A stretch of DNA of 64,000 bases from Sediminibacterium sp. (GCA_017983845.1 JAGOAO010000003.1:33719-97718), one strand, 5' to 3'. Shown: positions 1 through 10,274, counted from the stretch's first letter. Numbers and translations are program-made. The notes: generated from the letters alone by a model not told the origin.

Positions 1-362
1 CTAATTATAAAAGATTGGCTTTTTTTGACAAAGATCAAATCCATTGGACGAATACCCAACCAGCTTTGCATGATTTTTATAAAACGCTTTTGAACGCAAG
101 AAAACAGTTTCCTGTATTGCAATCTGGCAGCATTTTTAATTTACCAACAGAAGGGAAGGTGATGGCTTATTTAAAACAAGACCAAACGAATACGGCATTA
201 ATCCTATTGAATTTATATGAACATAGACAACATGTTCATATAGCACATGAAGCATTTAAAGGAAAATTTACCAATCTATTTTCTGGCCTTAGTTTTGAAT
301 TCAATGGCAATAGTCATTTTGAATTGATGCCAGGGGAATATATAGTGTATGTTAAAGCTTAA
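1..362 (+). CDS. GH13 alpha-amylase family glycosidase, C-terminal fragment (5' end outside window)
   Basis: The reading frame is open from the left edge of the window, so this is only the last ~120 residues of a longer protein. The visible part has the look of the end of a GH13 catalytic barrel (FFDKDQIHW, then a helix with LLNARKQFPVL) followed by the small C-terminal beta-sandwich that ends PGEYIVYVKA. The same arrangement closes the complete alpha-amylase at 13986. No catalytic residue lies in the visible part, so substrate and location cannot be judged. It converges with the polX gene; the two stop codons overlap (359-362). The family call is inferred from this C-terminal pattern only. 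Confidence 0.72.
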   Translation, partial: NYKRLAFFDKDQIHWTNTQPALHDFYKTLLNARKQFPVLQSGSIFNLPTEGKVMAYLKQDQTNTALILLNLYEHRQHVHIAHEAFKGKFTNLFSGLSFEFNGNSHFELMPGEYIVYVKA

Positions 363-2032
363 TTTCTTTTGGCTTGTTGGTAGCTAATGAATTCCATCAT
401 TTCAGATAAACTAAAGCTGCTTAAATTCTGTGCAGCAGTTAGTCCAGCTTTCTGTGCCACCAATACGCCATACTTACAATCTTCAAATCCATCTATGGCA
501 TGTGCATCAGGATTAATTGAAATCAAGACATCTTGTTCCATCGCTTGATGAATGTAGCGCCAGTCCATATCCAATCTTCTTGGATGCGCATTTAATTCAA
601 TTACTACATTGTGCTCTGCGCAGGCCGATATAATGGCTTCGTGATTAACCGGGTAACCTTTACGACTTAATAGCAAACGTCCTGTAGCGTGCCCTAAAAT
701 GCTTGTGTATGGATTTTCAATTGCATTCATGAGTCGCATCATTGCTTTTTCTTCGGTCATCTTCAAATTAGAATGAACTGAAGCAATCACTAAATCAAAT
801 AAATCTAAAATTTCATCTGGGTAATCCAAGCTGCCATCATTTAAAATATCGGATTCAATACTTTTGAAAATCACAAATGGGGCTAACTTTTTATTTAAGA
901 GATCTATTTCTTTATGTTGTGCTCTAATTCTATCTTCTTGTAAGCCGTTGGCATAAAAGGCAGATTTTGAGTGATCGCTAATGACTAGGTATTCTAAGCC
1001 TTGTGCTTTTGCAGCCACTGCCATTTGTTCAATGGTATGTAAGCCGTCACTCCATGTGCTATGGGAGTGAATGATACCTCTGATATCTGATGCTTGGATG
1101 ACTTTATTTAATCCTTTAGTACTTGCTTGTTGAATAATAGAAGGTTCCTCTCTTTGTGCAGCTGGAATAAATGGAATAGCTACCTGCTCAAAAATGGCCA
1201 ATTCAGATGCAAATGCTTTTGTTGCGTCGAAGTTTGGAAGTATTTGCCATGCAGCCCAAAATTCAGGACTACAAGAAAGGATAAAATCTTGGATAAAGAA
1301 CTTGTCTTTGTCTACCATATACCATCTTAGTTCAAAATTGTCTGGGCCTTTACAACTTAAATAATCCGGGGTTTCGGCAAGTATAAATCCCTTTTCTTGT
1401 AACCAAGTTTTTAAATCTGAGAGGGGGGCAGTAGAAACAATATCCAAAAAATCTAGCGTTTCCATCTGTCTTTTATAATATCCAGATACCTGATATTGTG
1501 CTGTTGGAAAATTCAAGGTCAAAGCATTTTCTATTTGTGCAACTGTCTCCTGAACCTGTTGGTATAAAAAACTGCCTTGGTTTTGTAGGTAATAGTTCAA
1601 TGCATCCTGAATACTTTGCTGGGTCTTAGCACCGAATCCTTTATAATTAATTAATCGATTCTCTTCACATGCATACAATAATTCCCCAATACTTTCAATG
1701 CCTAATTCTTTCCAAATGGTGATGATCTTCTTAGGGCCTAATCCTTTTATTTTCAACATCTCTAAAATACCAGCGGGGGTCTTTTGAATATATTCTTCTA
1801 GGATTTGTAATTTCTTGGTGGCCAATAAATCCACTATTTTTTGTGCCAATGCCTCTCCAATACCTCTAATGCTTGCTATTTGAGCTAGGGTCATGTCCTC
1901 TAAAGGGTCATTCAATCGGTCAAGGGTGTATGCTGCGTTGCTATAGGATTTTATTTTGAAAGCATTTTCTCCATGGATATCCATGAGCTTAGCAAGTAAA
2001 CTAAAGTATTCGGCAATTTCATAATTGTGCAT
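359..2032 (-). CDS. polX: PolX-like protein: helix-hairpin-helix, degenerate family X polymerase palm, C-terminal PHP phosphoesterase
   Basis: Bacterial PolX combines a gap-filling DNA polymerase with a Mn-dependent PHP 3'-5' exonuclease. The order here is typical: HhH motifs (IRGIGEALAQKI near residue 58, IKGLGPKKI near 97), the Pol X palm, and the PHP domain from about residue 318 (HSHSTWSDG, ISDHS, ESDIL, ASVHS, NPDAH all visible). The length, 557 residues, is normal. The polymerase site is not: the G-D-x-D motif reads DFLD at residues 194-197, so the first metal-binding Asp is Phe. The usual VDLR is FELR (233-236), so the third Asp is Glu. I infer that polymerase activity is weak or lost while the PHP site looks intact. 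The ATG at 2032 is chosen over an upstream TTG (2038) because that TTG lies inside the -7 promoter box. Confidence 0.88.
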   Translation of the reverse strand: MHNYEIAEYFSLLAKLMDIHGENAFKIKSYSNAAYTLDRLNDPLEDMTLAQIASIRGIGEALAQKIVDLLATKKLQILEEYIQKTPAGILEMLKIKGLGPKKIITIWKELGIESIGELLYACEENRLINYKGFGAKTQQSIQDALNYYLQNQGSFLYQQVQETVAQIENALTLNFPTAQYQVSGYYKRQMETLDFLDIVSTAPLSDLKTWLQEKGFILAETPDYLSCKGPDNFELRWYMVDKDKFFIQDFILSCSPEFWAAWQILPNFDATKAFASELAIFEQVAIPFIPAAQREEPSIIQQASTKGLNKVIQASDIRGIIHSHSTWSDGLHTIEQMAVAAKAQGLEYLVISDHSKSAFYANGLQEDRIRAQHKEIDLLNKKLAPFVIFKSIESDILNDGSLDYPDEILDLFDLVIASVHSNLKMTEEKAMMRLMNAIENPYTSILGHATGRLLLSRKGYPVNHEAIISACAEHNVVIELNAHPRRLDMDWRYIHQAMEQDVLISINPDAHAIDGFEDCKYGVLVAQKAGLTAAQNLSSFSLSEMMEFISYQQAKRN

Positions 2033-2035
2033 GGG

Positions 2036-2043
2036 CAAATATA
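2036..2043 (-). promoter_or_regulatory. Bacteroidota -7 box for polX, leaderless placement
   Basis: On the minus strand TATATTTG is followed by CCC and then the ATG of polX. The family's -7 box (TAnnTTTG) normally ends at about -4, so transcription would begin on the A of the start codon. Confidence 0.6.
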
Positions 2044-2090
2044 AATAAAACTAAGGAGTCATTCTAAATGCGATGAGAAGTAGGGGCATA

Positions 2091-2114
2091 AAAAAACCCC
2101 CGATAAATCGAGGG
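2091..2114 (-). terminator. Rho-independent terminator after the histone-like gene
   Basis: CCCTCGAT and ATCGGGGG (minus strand, one G-T pair) form a hairpin followed by six T residues. It lies 24 bases beyond the stop of the Lys/Ala repeat gene. Confidence 0.8.
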
Positions 2115-2137
2115 CTTTCAATATTATCCGAGGATAA

Positions 2138-2404
2138 TTATTTCTTTTTAGCAGCAGCTTTCTTAGGAGCAGCTTTCTTAGCAGCCTTCTTAGGAGCAGC
2201 TTTTTTAGCAGCTTTCTTAGGAGCAGCTTTCTTAGCAGCCTTCTTAGGAGCTACTTTCTTAGCAGCTTTCTTAGGAGCAGCTTTTTTAGCAGCCTTCTTA
2301 GGAGCTACTTTCTTAGCAGCTTTCTTAGGAGCAGCTTTCTTAACTACTTTTTTTGCAGCTTTCTTAGGAGCTACTTTCTTAGCAGCTTTTTTTGCAGTTG
2401 CCAT
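2138..2404 (-). CDS. Histone H1-like Lys/Ala/Pro repeat protein (probable nucleoid-associated)
   Basis: The 88-residue protein is built almost only of Lys, Ala, Pro and Val. About eight copies of a nine-residue unit KKAAKK(V/A)AP run from residue 5 to the end, with one shortened unit near residues 19-25. Such tails resemble eukaryotic linker histone H1 and the chlamydial Hc proteins, which bind DNA nonspecifically through charge. That role is inferred here from composition alone. The gene lies 73 bases downstream of rpmA on the same strand and ends in a strong terminator, so read-through from rplU-rpmA is possible. The opposite strand is also open over this repeat but would encode an implausible Phe/Leu/Ala string. 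Confidence 0.85.
   Translation of the reverse strand: MATAKKAAKKVAPKKAAKKVVKKAAPKKAAKKVAPKKAAKKAAPKKAAKKVAPKKAAKKAAPKKAAKKAAPKKAAKKAAPKKAAAKKK
2150..2395 (-). repeat. 27-bp tandem coding repeat inside the histone-like gene
   Basis: About eight units of 27 bp, each encoding nine residues, differ mainly at synonymous positions and at one Val/Ala codon. Copy-number changes by slippage or recombination would stay in frame. Confidence 0.8.
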
Positions 2405-2477
2405 GTTTTTTAGATTTAATGGTTAGTAAATATGCATTAAAAGTAAAAACTTTTTTAATAACTACAAAAACTTTTTT

Positions 2478-2744
2478 TTAAGCTACTAATTCAGCAGGTA
2501 CTACTGAAACTGTTGTTTTGTTATTTTTACCCTTTTTGAACTCAACAATACCATCCGTCAAAGCGAAAATAGTAAAGTCAGATCCTAAACCTACGTTCTT
2601 ACCAGGGTGGTACTGAGTACCTCTTTGACGAATTAAGATATTGCCGTTTAAAGCTGGTTGTCCACCATATATCTTAACGCCTAATCTCTTACTTTGTGAA
2701 TCACGGCCGTTCTTAACGGAACCTTCACCTTTCTTGTGTGCCAT
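2478..2744 (-). CDS. rpmA: 50S ribosomal protein L27
   Basis: L27 sits at the peptidyl transferase centre of the large ribosomal subunit. The 88-residue product starts [16 protein letters not shown] and contains the family core [25 protein letters not shown] and [12 protein letters not shown]. The start is the plain N-terminus, without the cleaved extension known from Firmicutes. It follows rplU by 11 bases, the universal rplU-rpmA pairing, and shares its promoter at 3077-3107. Confidence 0.98.
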   Translation of the reverse strand: MAHKKGEGSVKNGRDSQSKRLGVKIYGGQPALNGNILIRQRGTQYHPGKNVGLGSDFTIFALTDGIVEFKKGKNNKTTVSVVPAELVA

Positions 2745-2755
2745 AGTATCTTAGT

Positions 2756-3055
2756 TTAAGCTATGTTTTCGATTTTGATTTGAGTATAGTGTGTTCTGTG
2801 ACCATGTTTCTTGCGGAAACCTTTTCTTCTTTTCATTTTAAAAGCGATCACTTTATCACCTTGAACTAGGTCGTTTGTAATTTCAGCCTTCACTACCGCT
2901 TTAGTCGCGAAAGAAATGCTTCCATTATTATCAACGAATAATACATCATTGAATTCAACTTTGTCTCCGGTTTTACCTTGCAGGTGAGGTACATACAAGC
3001 TATCTCCTGCTTGTACTTTGAATTGTTGTCCTGCGATTTTAACTACTGCTAACAT
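2756..3055 (-). CDS. rplU: 50S ribosomal protein L21
   Basis: L21 binds 23S rRNA in the large subunit. The 99-residue product starts MLAVVKIAGQQFKV and shows the conserved signature KMKRRKGFRKKHGHRTHYTQIKI near the C-terminus. The length is typical of the family. First gene of the rplU-rpmA operon; a well-formed promoter (TTG, 20 bases, TACCTTTG on the minus strand) precedes it by about 22 bases. Confidence 0.98.
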   Translation of the reverse strand: MLAVVKIAGQQFKVQAGDSLYVPHLQGKTGDKVEFNDVLFVDNNGSISFATKAVVKAEITNDLVQGDKVIAFKMKRRKGFRKKHGHRTHYTQIKIENIA

Positions 3056-3076
3056 AATTGTCCAAAATTAGGAGGG

Positions 3077-3107
3077 CAAAGGTAATTATAATTATCTCAA
3101 TATGCAA
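3077..3107 (-). promoter_or_regulatory. Promoter of rplU-rpmA
   Basis: On the minus strand a -33 TTG is followed after 20 bases by the -7 box TACCTTTG. This fits the Bacteroidota consensus TTTG/TTG-N19-21-TAnnTTTG. Confidence 0.7.
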
Positions 3108-3163
3108 GGAATTCTTGAAAAATATAATTTAGCTATTTTTTAGGTCTAGAAACCCCTTGGAGG

Positions 3164-3195
3164 TTTGATGTTCCGTAAAATACCCCCTAAATTTG
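3164..3195 (+). promoter_or_regulatory. Promoter of the GH3 family gene
   Basis: TTTG (3164-3167), 20 bases, then TAAATTTG (3188-3195) is a full match to the Bacteroidota promoter. The predicted start is about 28 bases before the ATG. Confidence 0.7.
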
Positions 3196-3226
3196 TTCCT
3201 GACTGTAAAGTCCTTAACTGAACCCT

Positions 3227-4723
3227 ATGAATATTAAGTCATTATTGGCAAAACCCTTTGCTGGTGTTATCTATCGCCAAATCCAAAAAGAGCGTCTAAC
3301 GGCCTTGGCAGACCAGCAAAACATTCTAAATCAACTAGTTAAGACAGGGAAGTCCACCATTTTTGGGAAGGAACACAAATTTGACCAGGTACAAAGCCCA
3401 GCCGAATTTCAAGAAGCAGTGCCTTTAAGGGACTATGAAGCTTTTAAGACATATATAGAGCAAATCAAAAATGGCACTCAAAACGTCCTTTGGAAAGGGA
3501 AACCTATTTATTTCGCTAAAACGAGTGGCACCACAAGCGGAGTGAAATACATCCCCATTACCAAAGACTCTATAAGTAATCATATTAATGGAGCCAGAAA
3601 TGCCTTATTGACTTATATGGCCACCACTGGTCAAACTCATTTTGTCAATGGTAGAATGATTTTTTTAAGTGGATCTCCTGTGCTTGAAAGGGTGGCAGGC
3701 ATTCCAACGGGTAGATTAAGTGGGATTGTGAATCACCATATTCCTGCCTATTTAAGAAGCAATCAATTGCCAAGTTATGAAACCAATTGTATTGAAGAGT
3801 GGGAGGAAAAATTAGATAAAATTGTAGCCGAGACTATATTAAAGGATATGACTTTGGTAGGGGGCATCCCTCCATGGATGCAAATGTATTTTGATCGTAT
3901 TGTAGAAAAATCTGGAAAACCGGTCAAAGAAGTATTTCCAAATTTACAAGTACTGGTGCAAGGGGGTGTGAATTTTGAACCGTATAAATCAAAATTATTT
4001 GACACCATTGGGAAGTCAATTGATACCATTGAATTGTTTCCTGCAAGTGAAGGATTTTTTGCTTTTCAAGACACGAGAGAAGAGCAGGGGTTATTGTTAA
4101 ATACCAATAGTGGTATCTATTTTGAATTTATTCCTTTGGCGAATATCCATGAAGCAAATCCTATACGGTTGAATTTATCACAGGTCGAACTAGGGGCACA
4201 GTATGCGCTGATCATCAATAGCAACGCAGGTTTGTGGGGGTACAATATTGGTGACACCGTTAAGTTTGTAAGCATCGATCCTTATAGAATTATTGTAACA
4301 GGAAGGGTGAAACATTTTATTTCTGCATTTGGAGAACATGTGATTGGAGAAGAAGTAGAAGCGGCAATGTTGCAGGTTGCAAATGAAATGAATGTCTCTA
4401 TTGTTGAGTTTACTGTCGCACCTTATATTACAAAAGGGGAAGGTAAAAGTTACCACGAATGGTTGGTTGAATTTGAAAGAGCTCCATTGGATATGGAGTC
4501 ATTTAAATCCAAATTAGATCAAGCCATGTGCGCCAAAAATGTATACTACCAAGATTTAATTACAGGAAATATATTAGCGCCACTCAGGCTGACTGTTTTA
4601 CCTAAAAACGCCTTCATCGACTATATGAAATCCGAAGGTAAATTAGGCGGACAAAATAAAGTACCAAGATTAAGTAATGACCGAAAAATTGCGGATGCAT
4701 TGCATACCCAACTAGGCAAATAG
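3227..4723 (+). CDS. GH3 family (auxin-responsive GH3-like) acyl-adenylase
   Basis: GH3 proteins belong to the ANL adenylating superfamily. The plant members join amino acids to jasmonate or auxin, while the bacterial substrates are largely unknown. The 498-residue product has the nucleotide-binding motif AKTSGTTSGVKYIP near residue 100, a second motif FPASEGFFAFQ near 270, and YNIGDTVKF near 340, which is the GH3 form of the adenylate-forming YxxGD motif. A C-terminal lid domain follows. It lies upstream of dxr with a 47-base gap and may be co-transcribed with it. Nothing nearby names a substrate. Confidence 0.85.
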   Translation: MNIKSLLAKPFAGVIYRQIQKERLTALADQQNILNQLVKTGKSTIFGKEHKFDQVQSPAEFQEAVPLRDYEAFKTYIEQIKNGTQNVLWKGKPIYFAKTSGTTSGVKYIPITKDSISNHINGARNALLTYMATTGQTHFVNGRMIFLSGSPVLERVAGIPTGRLSGIVNHHIPAYLRSNQLPSYETNCIEEWEEKLDKIVAETILKDMTLVGGIPPWMQMYFDRIVEKSGKPVKEVFPNLQVLVQGGVNFEPYKSKLFDTIGKSIDTIELFPASEGFFAFQDTREEQGLLLNTNSGIYFEFIPLANIHEANPIRLNLSQVELGAQYALIINSNAGLWGYNIGDTVKFVSIDPYRIIVTGRVKHFISAFGEHVIGEEVEAAMLQVANEMNVSIVEFTVAPYITKGEGKSYHEWLVEFERAPLDMESFKSKLDQAMCAKNVYYQDLITGNILAPLRLTVLPKNAFIDYMKSEGKLGGQNKVPRLSNDRKIADALHTQLGK

Positions 4724-4770
4724 ATCAAATAAAATAAAAAGCGTATTTTTAACCACAAGCAAAAAACTGG

Positions 4771-5928
4771 ATGAGTCAAAAAAGAATTGCCATTTTCGGA
4801 TCTACAGGTTCCATCGGGAAGCAAACCCTAGAGGTGATTGCAGCGAACCCAGACTTATTTGTCGCCGAGATTTTGACGGCGCATGCAAATGAATCCTTAT
4901 TAATTGAGCAAGCTTTACAATTTGAGCCCAATATTGTGGTGATTGGGGAAATTGGTAAATATGCCATTGTCAAAAAAGCATTGGAGGGCAAGCCAATCAA
5001 AGTATTTGCAGGAGAGGAGGCTTTAGAGCAAGTGGCTGCAATGGATTGTTATGATTTTATGATGGCTGGTATTGTTGGCTTTGCAGGATTGAAACCTACA
5101 TTGACTGCAGTTGAAAACGGCAAAGCAGTTGGCCTTGCAAATAAAGAAACTTTAGTTGTGGCAGGGGACATTGTAATGCGAACCGCAAGAGAAAAAGGCG
5201 CAGCCATTATTCCGGTAGATAGTGAGCACTCTGCGATTTTCCAATGTTTAGTTGGCGAAGCAAACAATCCTATCGAAAAAATAATACTTACAGCAAGTGG
5301 TGGTCCTTTCTTAGGAAAGAAGCCCAACTTTTTAGTGAATGTAAAAAGAGACCATGCATTGCAACATCCTAATTGGAGTATGGGTGCGAAAATTTCTATT
5401 GATTCTGCTACTTTGATGAATAAAGGGTTGGAAATGATTGAAGCCAAATGGTTATTTGACCTTACGCCAGATCAGATAAAAGTGGTGGTACATCCGCAGA
5501 GTATCATTCATAGTATGGTGCAGTTTCAGGACGGAAGTATTAAAGCACAAATGGGATTGCCTGATATGAAATTGCCTATACAATATGCAATGGCATTTCC
5601 TAAAAGATTAGCCAATGATTTTCCGAGATACCTTTTCGACAAACCCAATACTTTAACATTTGACGAACCAGATGTCAAGACCTTTAGAAATTTATTTTTA
5701 GCAACAGAAGCAATGCATCGCGGAGGAAACACACCATGTGTGTTAAACGCTGCAAATGAAATTGCGGTCTATGCTTTTTTGAAAAATAGAATTGGCTTTT
5801 TAGACATGACAGATCTTATCGAAAGAACCTTAGAAAAAATTGAATTTATTGCGCATCCAACCTTGGATGACTATTACGAAACCGACGGAGCTGCAAGAGA
5901 TTTTGCTGCTTCTTTAATACAACTATAA
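4771..5928 (+). CDS. dxr: 1-deoxy-D-xylulose 5-phosphate reductoisomerase
   Basis: Catalyses the NADPH-dependent conversion of DXP to MEP, the first committed step of the non-mevalonate isoprenoid pathway, in the cytosol. The 385-residue product opens with the dinucleotide-binding motif IFGSTGSIG. It has the metal and substrate segment PVDSEHSAIFQ, then ASGGPF, the HPNWSMGAKI segment, DSATLMNKG, and the C-terminal NAANEIAV motif. Length and motif order are standard. Only two bases separate it from rseP, a pairing common in bacteria, so the two are probably one operon. Confidence 0.97.
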   Translation: MSQKRIAIFGSTGSIGKQTLEVIAANPDLFVAEILTAHANESLLIEQALQFEPNIVVIGEIGKYAIVKKALEGKPIKVFAGEEALEQVAAMDCYDFMMAGIVGFAGLKPTLTAVENGKAVGLANKETLVVAGDIVMRTAREKGAAIIPVDSEHSAIFQCLVGEANNPIEKIILTASGGPFLGKKPNFLVNVKRDHALQHPNWSMGAKISIDSATLMNKGLEMIEAKWLFDLTPDQIKVVVHPQSIIHSMVQFQDGSIKAQMGLPDMKLPIQYAMAFPKRLANDFPRYLFDKPNTLTFDEPDVKTFRNLFLATEAMHRGGNTPCVLNAANEIAVYAFLKNRIGFLDMTDLIERTLEKIEFIAHPTLDDYYETDGAARDFAASLIQL

Positions 5929-5930
5929 AC

Positions 5931-7280
5931 ATGTATCTAGCTGCTATTGACTTAACTGTACTTGCCACAAAAACGGCTCAATTTATTTTATCCTTTTCTA
6001 TCATCGTGGTTTTACACGAGTTAGGACATTTTATTCCTGCAAGATTATTTGGTGCAAGAGTAGAGAAATTTTATTTGTTCTTCAATCCCGGGTTCACTTT
6101 ATGGAAAAAGAAGATAGGAGAGACGGAATATGGTGTGGGTTGGATACCCTTTGGAGGCTATGTTAAAATCTCGGGCATGATTGACGAGAGCATGGATAAG
6201 GATCAATTAAATAAAGCGCCAGAGTCTTATGAGTTAAGGTCCAAGCCAGCTTATCAAAGATTGATTGTGATGTTAGGTGGTGTTATTGTCAATGCGATTT
6301 TAGCGATTGTAATCTTCATTGGTATTGCATGGTTTTGGGGGGATGATTTTTTACCAGCAAAAAATCTAAGCTATGGGGTACATGCTACTGAGGTTTCAAA
6401 AAAAGTAGGCATTCAAGATGGAGATATTATTGTGTCATTAGACCAAAAAGAAGTAGCTGATTTTTTTGAATTAGAATCAAAAATAGTTTTGGAAGATCCT
6501 AAAACAATACAAGTAAAAAGAGGGGATAGTGTTTTGAGTTTAGCGATCCCAACAAGTGTAGCTGCGGATTTATCCAATGCAAATAATACCACTGCTTTTG
6601 TATTGCCATTGTTTCCTGTGATTGTTGACTCTATTGGTAAAACTGCAGTTTTAGTAGAAGGTAATTTTCAGAAAAATGATACTTTATTAAGTATCAATGG
6701 CCAGTCTATCCAATACCAACATGAGTTCATTGAAGTGAAGAAAAAGTATAGCGATTCTTTGGTTACTATTCTTGCAAAGAGGGGAGAAGACACTGTAAAA
6801 ATTAGAACCTTAATCAACAACAAAGCACAATTGGGTTTGTTTGTGAAATTGCCCATGCAGCTTTTCCAAACAGTGCATCAAAATTATAGTTTTACAGAAG
6901 CCATCCCGAATGGTGTTCAAAGATGTTTTAATACATTGAATAATTATGTAGCAGGCATCAAACAAATTTTCACAGGTAAAGTAAATCCCAATGAGTCACT
7001 TGGTAGTTTAATCAGTATTGGTAATACCTTTCCGTCTCAATGGGATTGGGAAAGATTCTGGACTTTGACTGCTGTATTTTCAATTGTTTTAGGATTTATG
7101 AATGTGCTTCCTATTCCAGCATTAGATGGTGGACATGCATTATTTATCTTATTTGAAATGATCACAGGTCGTAAACCAAGTGATAAATTCATGGAATATG
7201 CACAAATCGCAGGTATGATTTTGATGTTTGGCTTAATGCTATATGCGTTAGGATTAGACTTTTGGCGATTATTTAAATAG
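5931..7280 (+). CDS. rseP: RIP (site-2) metalloprotease RseP
   Basis: A membrane-embedded zinc protease that cuts transmembrane anti-sigma factors or signal peptides within the bilayer. The zinc motif HELGH is at residues 29-33 in the first membrane helix. The third zinc ligand lies in NVLPIPALDGGH near residue 398. The PDZ-like region between them is long, with two repeats suggested by GIQDGDIIVSLDQ and FQKNDTLLSINGQ. The length of 449 residues fits RseP. It follows dxr by two bases. No anti-sigma gene is adjacent, so the substrate is unknown. Confidence 0.95.
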   Translation: MYLAAIDLTVLATKTAQFILSFSIIVVLHELGHFIPARLFGARVEKFYLFFNPGFTLWKKKIGETEYGVGWIPFGGYVKISGMIDESMDKDQLNKAPESYELRSKPAYQRLIVMLGGVIVNAILAIVIFIGIAWFWGDDFLPAKNLSYGVHATEVSKKVGIQDGDIIVSLDQKEVADFFELESKIVLEDPKTIQVKRGDSVLSLAIPTSVAADLSNANNTTAFVLPLFPVIVDSIGKTAVLVEGNFQKNDTLLSINGQSIQYQHEFIEVKKKYSDSLVTILAKRGEDTVKIRTLINNKAQLGLFVKLPMQLFQTVHQNYSFTEAIPNGVQRCFNTLNNYVAGIKQIFTGKVNPNESLGSLISIGNTFPSQWDWERFWTLTAVFSIVLGFMNVLPIPALDGGHALFILFEMITGRKPSDKFMEYAQIAGMILMFGLMLYALGLDFWRLFK

Positions 7281-7309
7281 GTAGTTCTATAAAATCCATT
7301 TATTAGTTG

Positions 7310-7317
7310 TAATTTTG
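7310..7317 (+). promoter_or_regulatory. Probable -7 box of ssrA
   Basis: TAATTTTG matches TAnnTTTG and lies about 24 bases before the mature tmRNA 5' end, leaving room for a short leader removed by RNase P. No clear -33 element is visible. Confidence 0.45.
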
Positions 7318-7340
7318 TTGTTGCTTTAATCGCAAGAATT

Positions 7341-7710
7341 GGGGTCGTATGGTTTTGACAGCAAGCGTAGCGGTTGGGGTAAGCATGTAGTGCGTTGGGT
7401 AATTAGCACTTTAATCTGAATACCAAACAATCAAAAGGCGAAACAAACTACGCCATGGCTGCTTAATTCAGTGAATTAACTTCCATTATGGCCGAGCGAG
7501 CAGGTAGGCCCTTTACCCGCTCCTTAGCTTAATCAAAACAAAAAGGGATGCGATAAGCATAGGCTGTGCCGCTTATTTAAGTACCATACAGCTAAGTAAT
7601 CAATTGGTTTGTGTTTTTCCTGTTGGTTGCCGACAAATAATAAAACAATAAACATGTAGAAGACCAATGGTAACTTTGTTTGGACAGGGGTTCGACTCCC
7701 CTCGACTCCA
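7341..7710 (+). ncRNA. ssrA: Transfer-messenger RNA (tmRNA)
   Basis: tmRNA rescues stalled ribosomes and adds a degradation tag. The 5' end GGGGTCG pairs with CGACTCC at 7703-7709 to form the tRNA-like acceptor stem. The T arm (GGGGTTCGACTCCCC) and the typical 5' segment GGTTTTGACAGC are present. The discriminator A is at 7710 and CCA is not encoded. The tag frame at 7437-7466 reads GETNYAMAA then TAA; the first alanine would come from the charged tmRNA. Pseudoknot-forming GC-rich segments follow at about 7490-7525. It is a single-piece tmRNA of about 370 bases. Confidence 0.95.
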
Positions 7711-7722
7711 CTTAAAAAATTA

Positions 7723-7747
7723 AATCCCACTTTTTGTGGGATTTTTT
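7723..7747 (+). terminator. Terminator of ssrA
   Basis: AATCCCAC, a five-T loop and GTGGGATT form an eight-pair stem, followed by a T run. Confidence 0.85.
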
Positions 7748-7877
7748 ATTGCTTTTATCCGAACAAAATCAAACAAATTTTGTTTATAGAAGTATAAAAA
7801 AATATTGTCTGTAACTGATTGAGCATGCAAGGTTTAGCTTAATTTTACAAATTACAATTTACAAAAAAATAAAATAA

Positions 7878-10109
<2,232 letters not shown>

Positions 10110-10138
10110 TTCAATTAAGTCAATTGCTTAAGATATAA

Positions 10139-10167
10139 GATGGCCTCAAAAGGGCCATCTTTTTTTA
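10139..10167 (+). terminator. Terminator of katG
   Basis: GATGGCC and GGCCATC form the stem, followed by seven T residues. Confidence 0.88.
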
Positions 10168-10274
10168 TGCATATTCAATTGTAAATAATTTAAGCATAGT
10201 TTCTCGCTTCATATAATTCCCTCATTTTGTATTAAAAAAATCAGTATTTTGGTAATACAATTAAACAGTGTGTT

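Noticed and set aside
2150-2395. Regular repeats that might be read as a CRISPR array
   Set aside because: The units abut without spacers and encode a protein repeat; no cas gene is near.
2073-2426. An open frame of Phe/Leu/Ala-Gly repeats opposite the histone-like gene
   Set aside because: It is the complement of the Lys/Ala repeats. The composition is implausible, and the minus-strand frame has the terminator and the family pattern.
7533-7730. A minus-strand frame over the tmRNA 3' half
   Set aside because: It is antisense to the tmRNA T arm and has no promoter or family pattern; such frames arise from the tRNA-like end.
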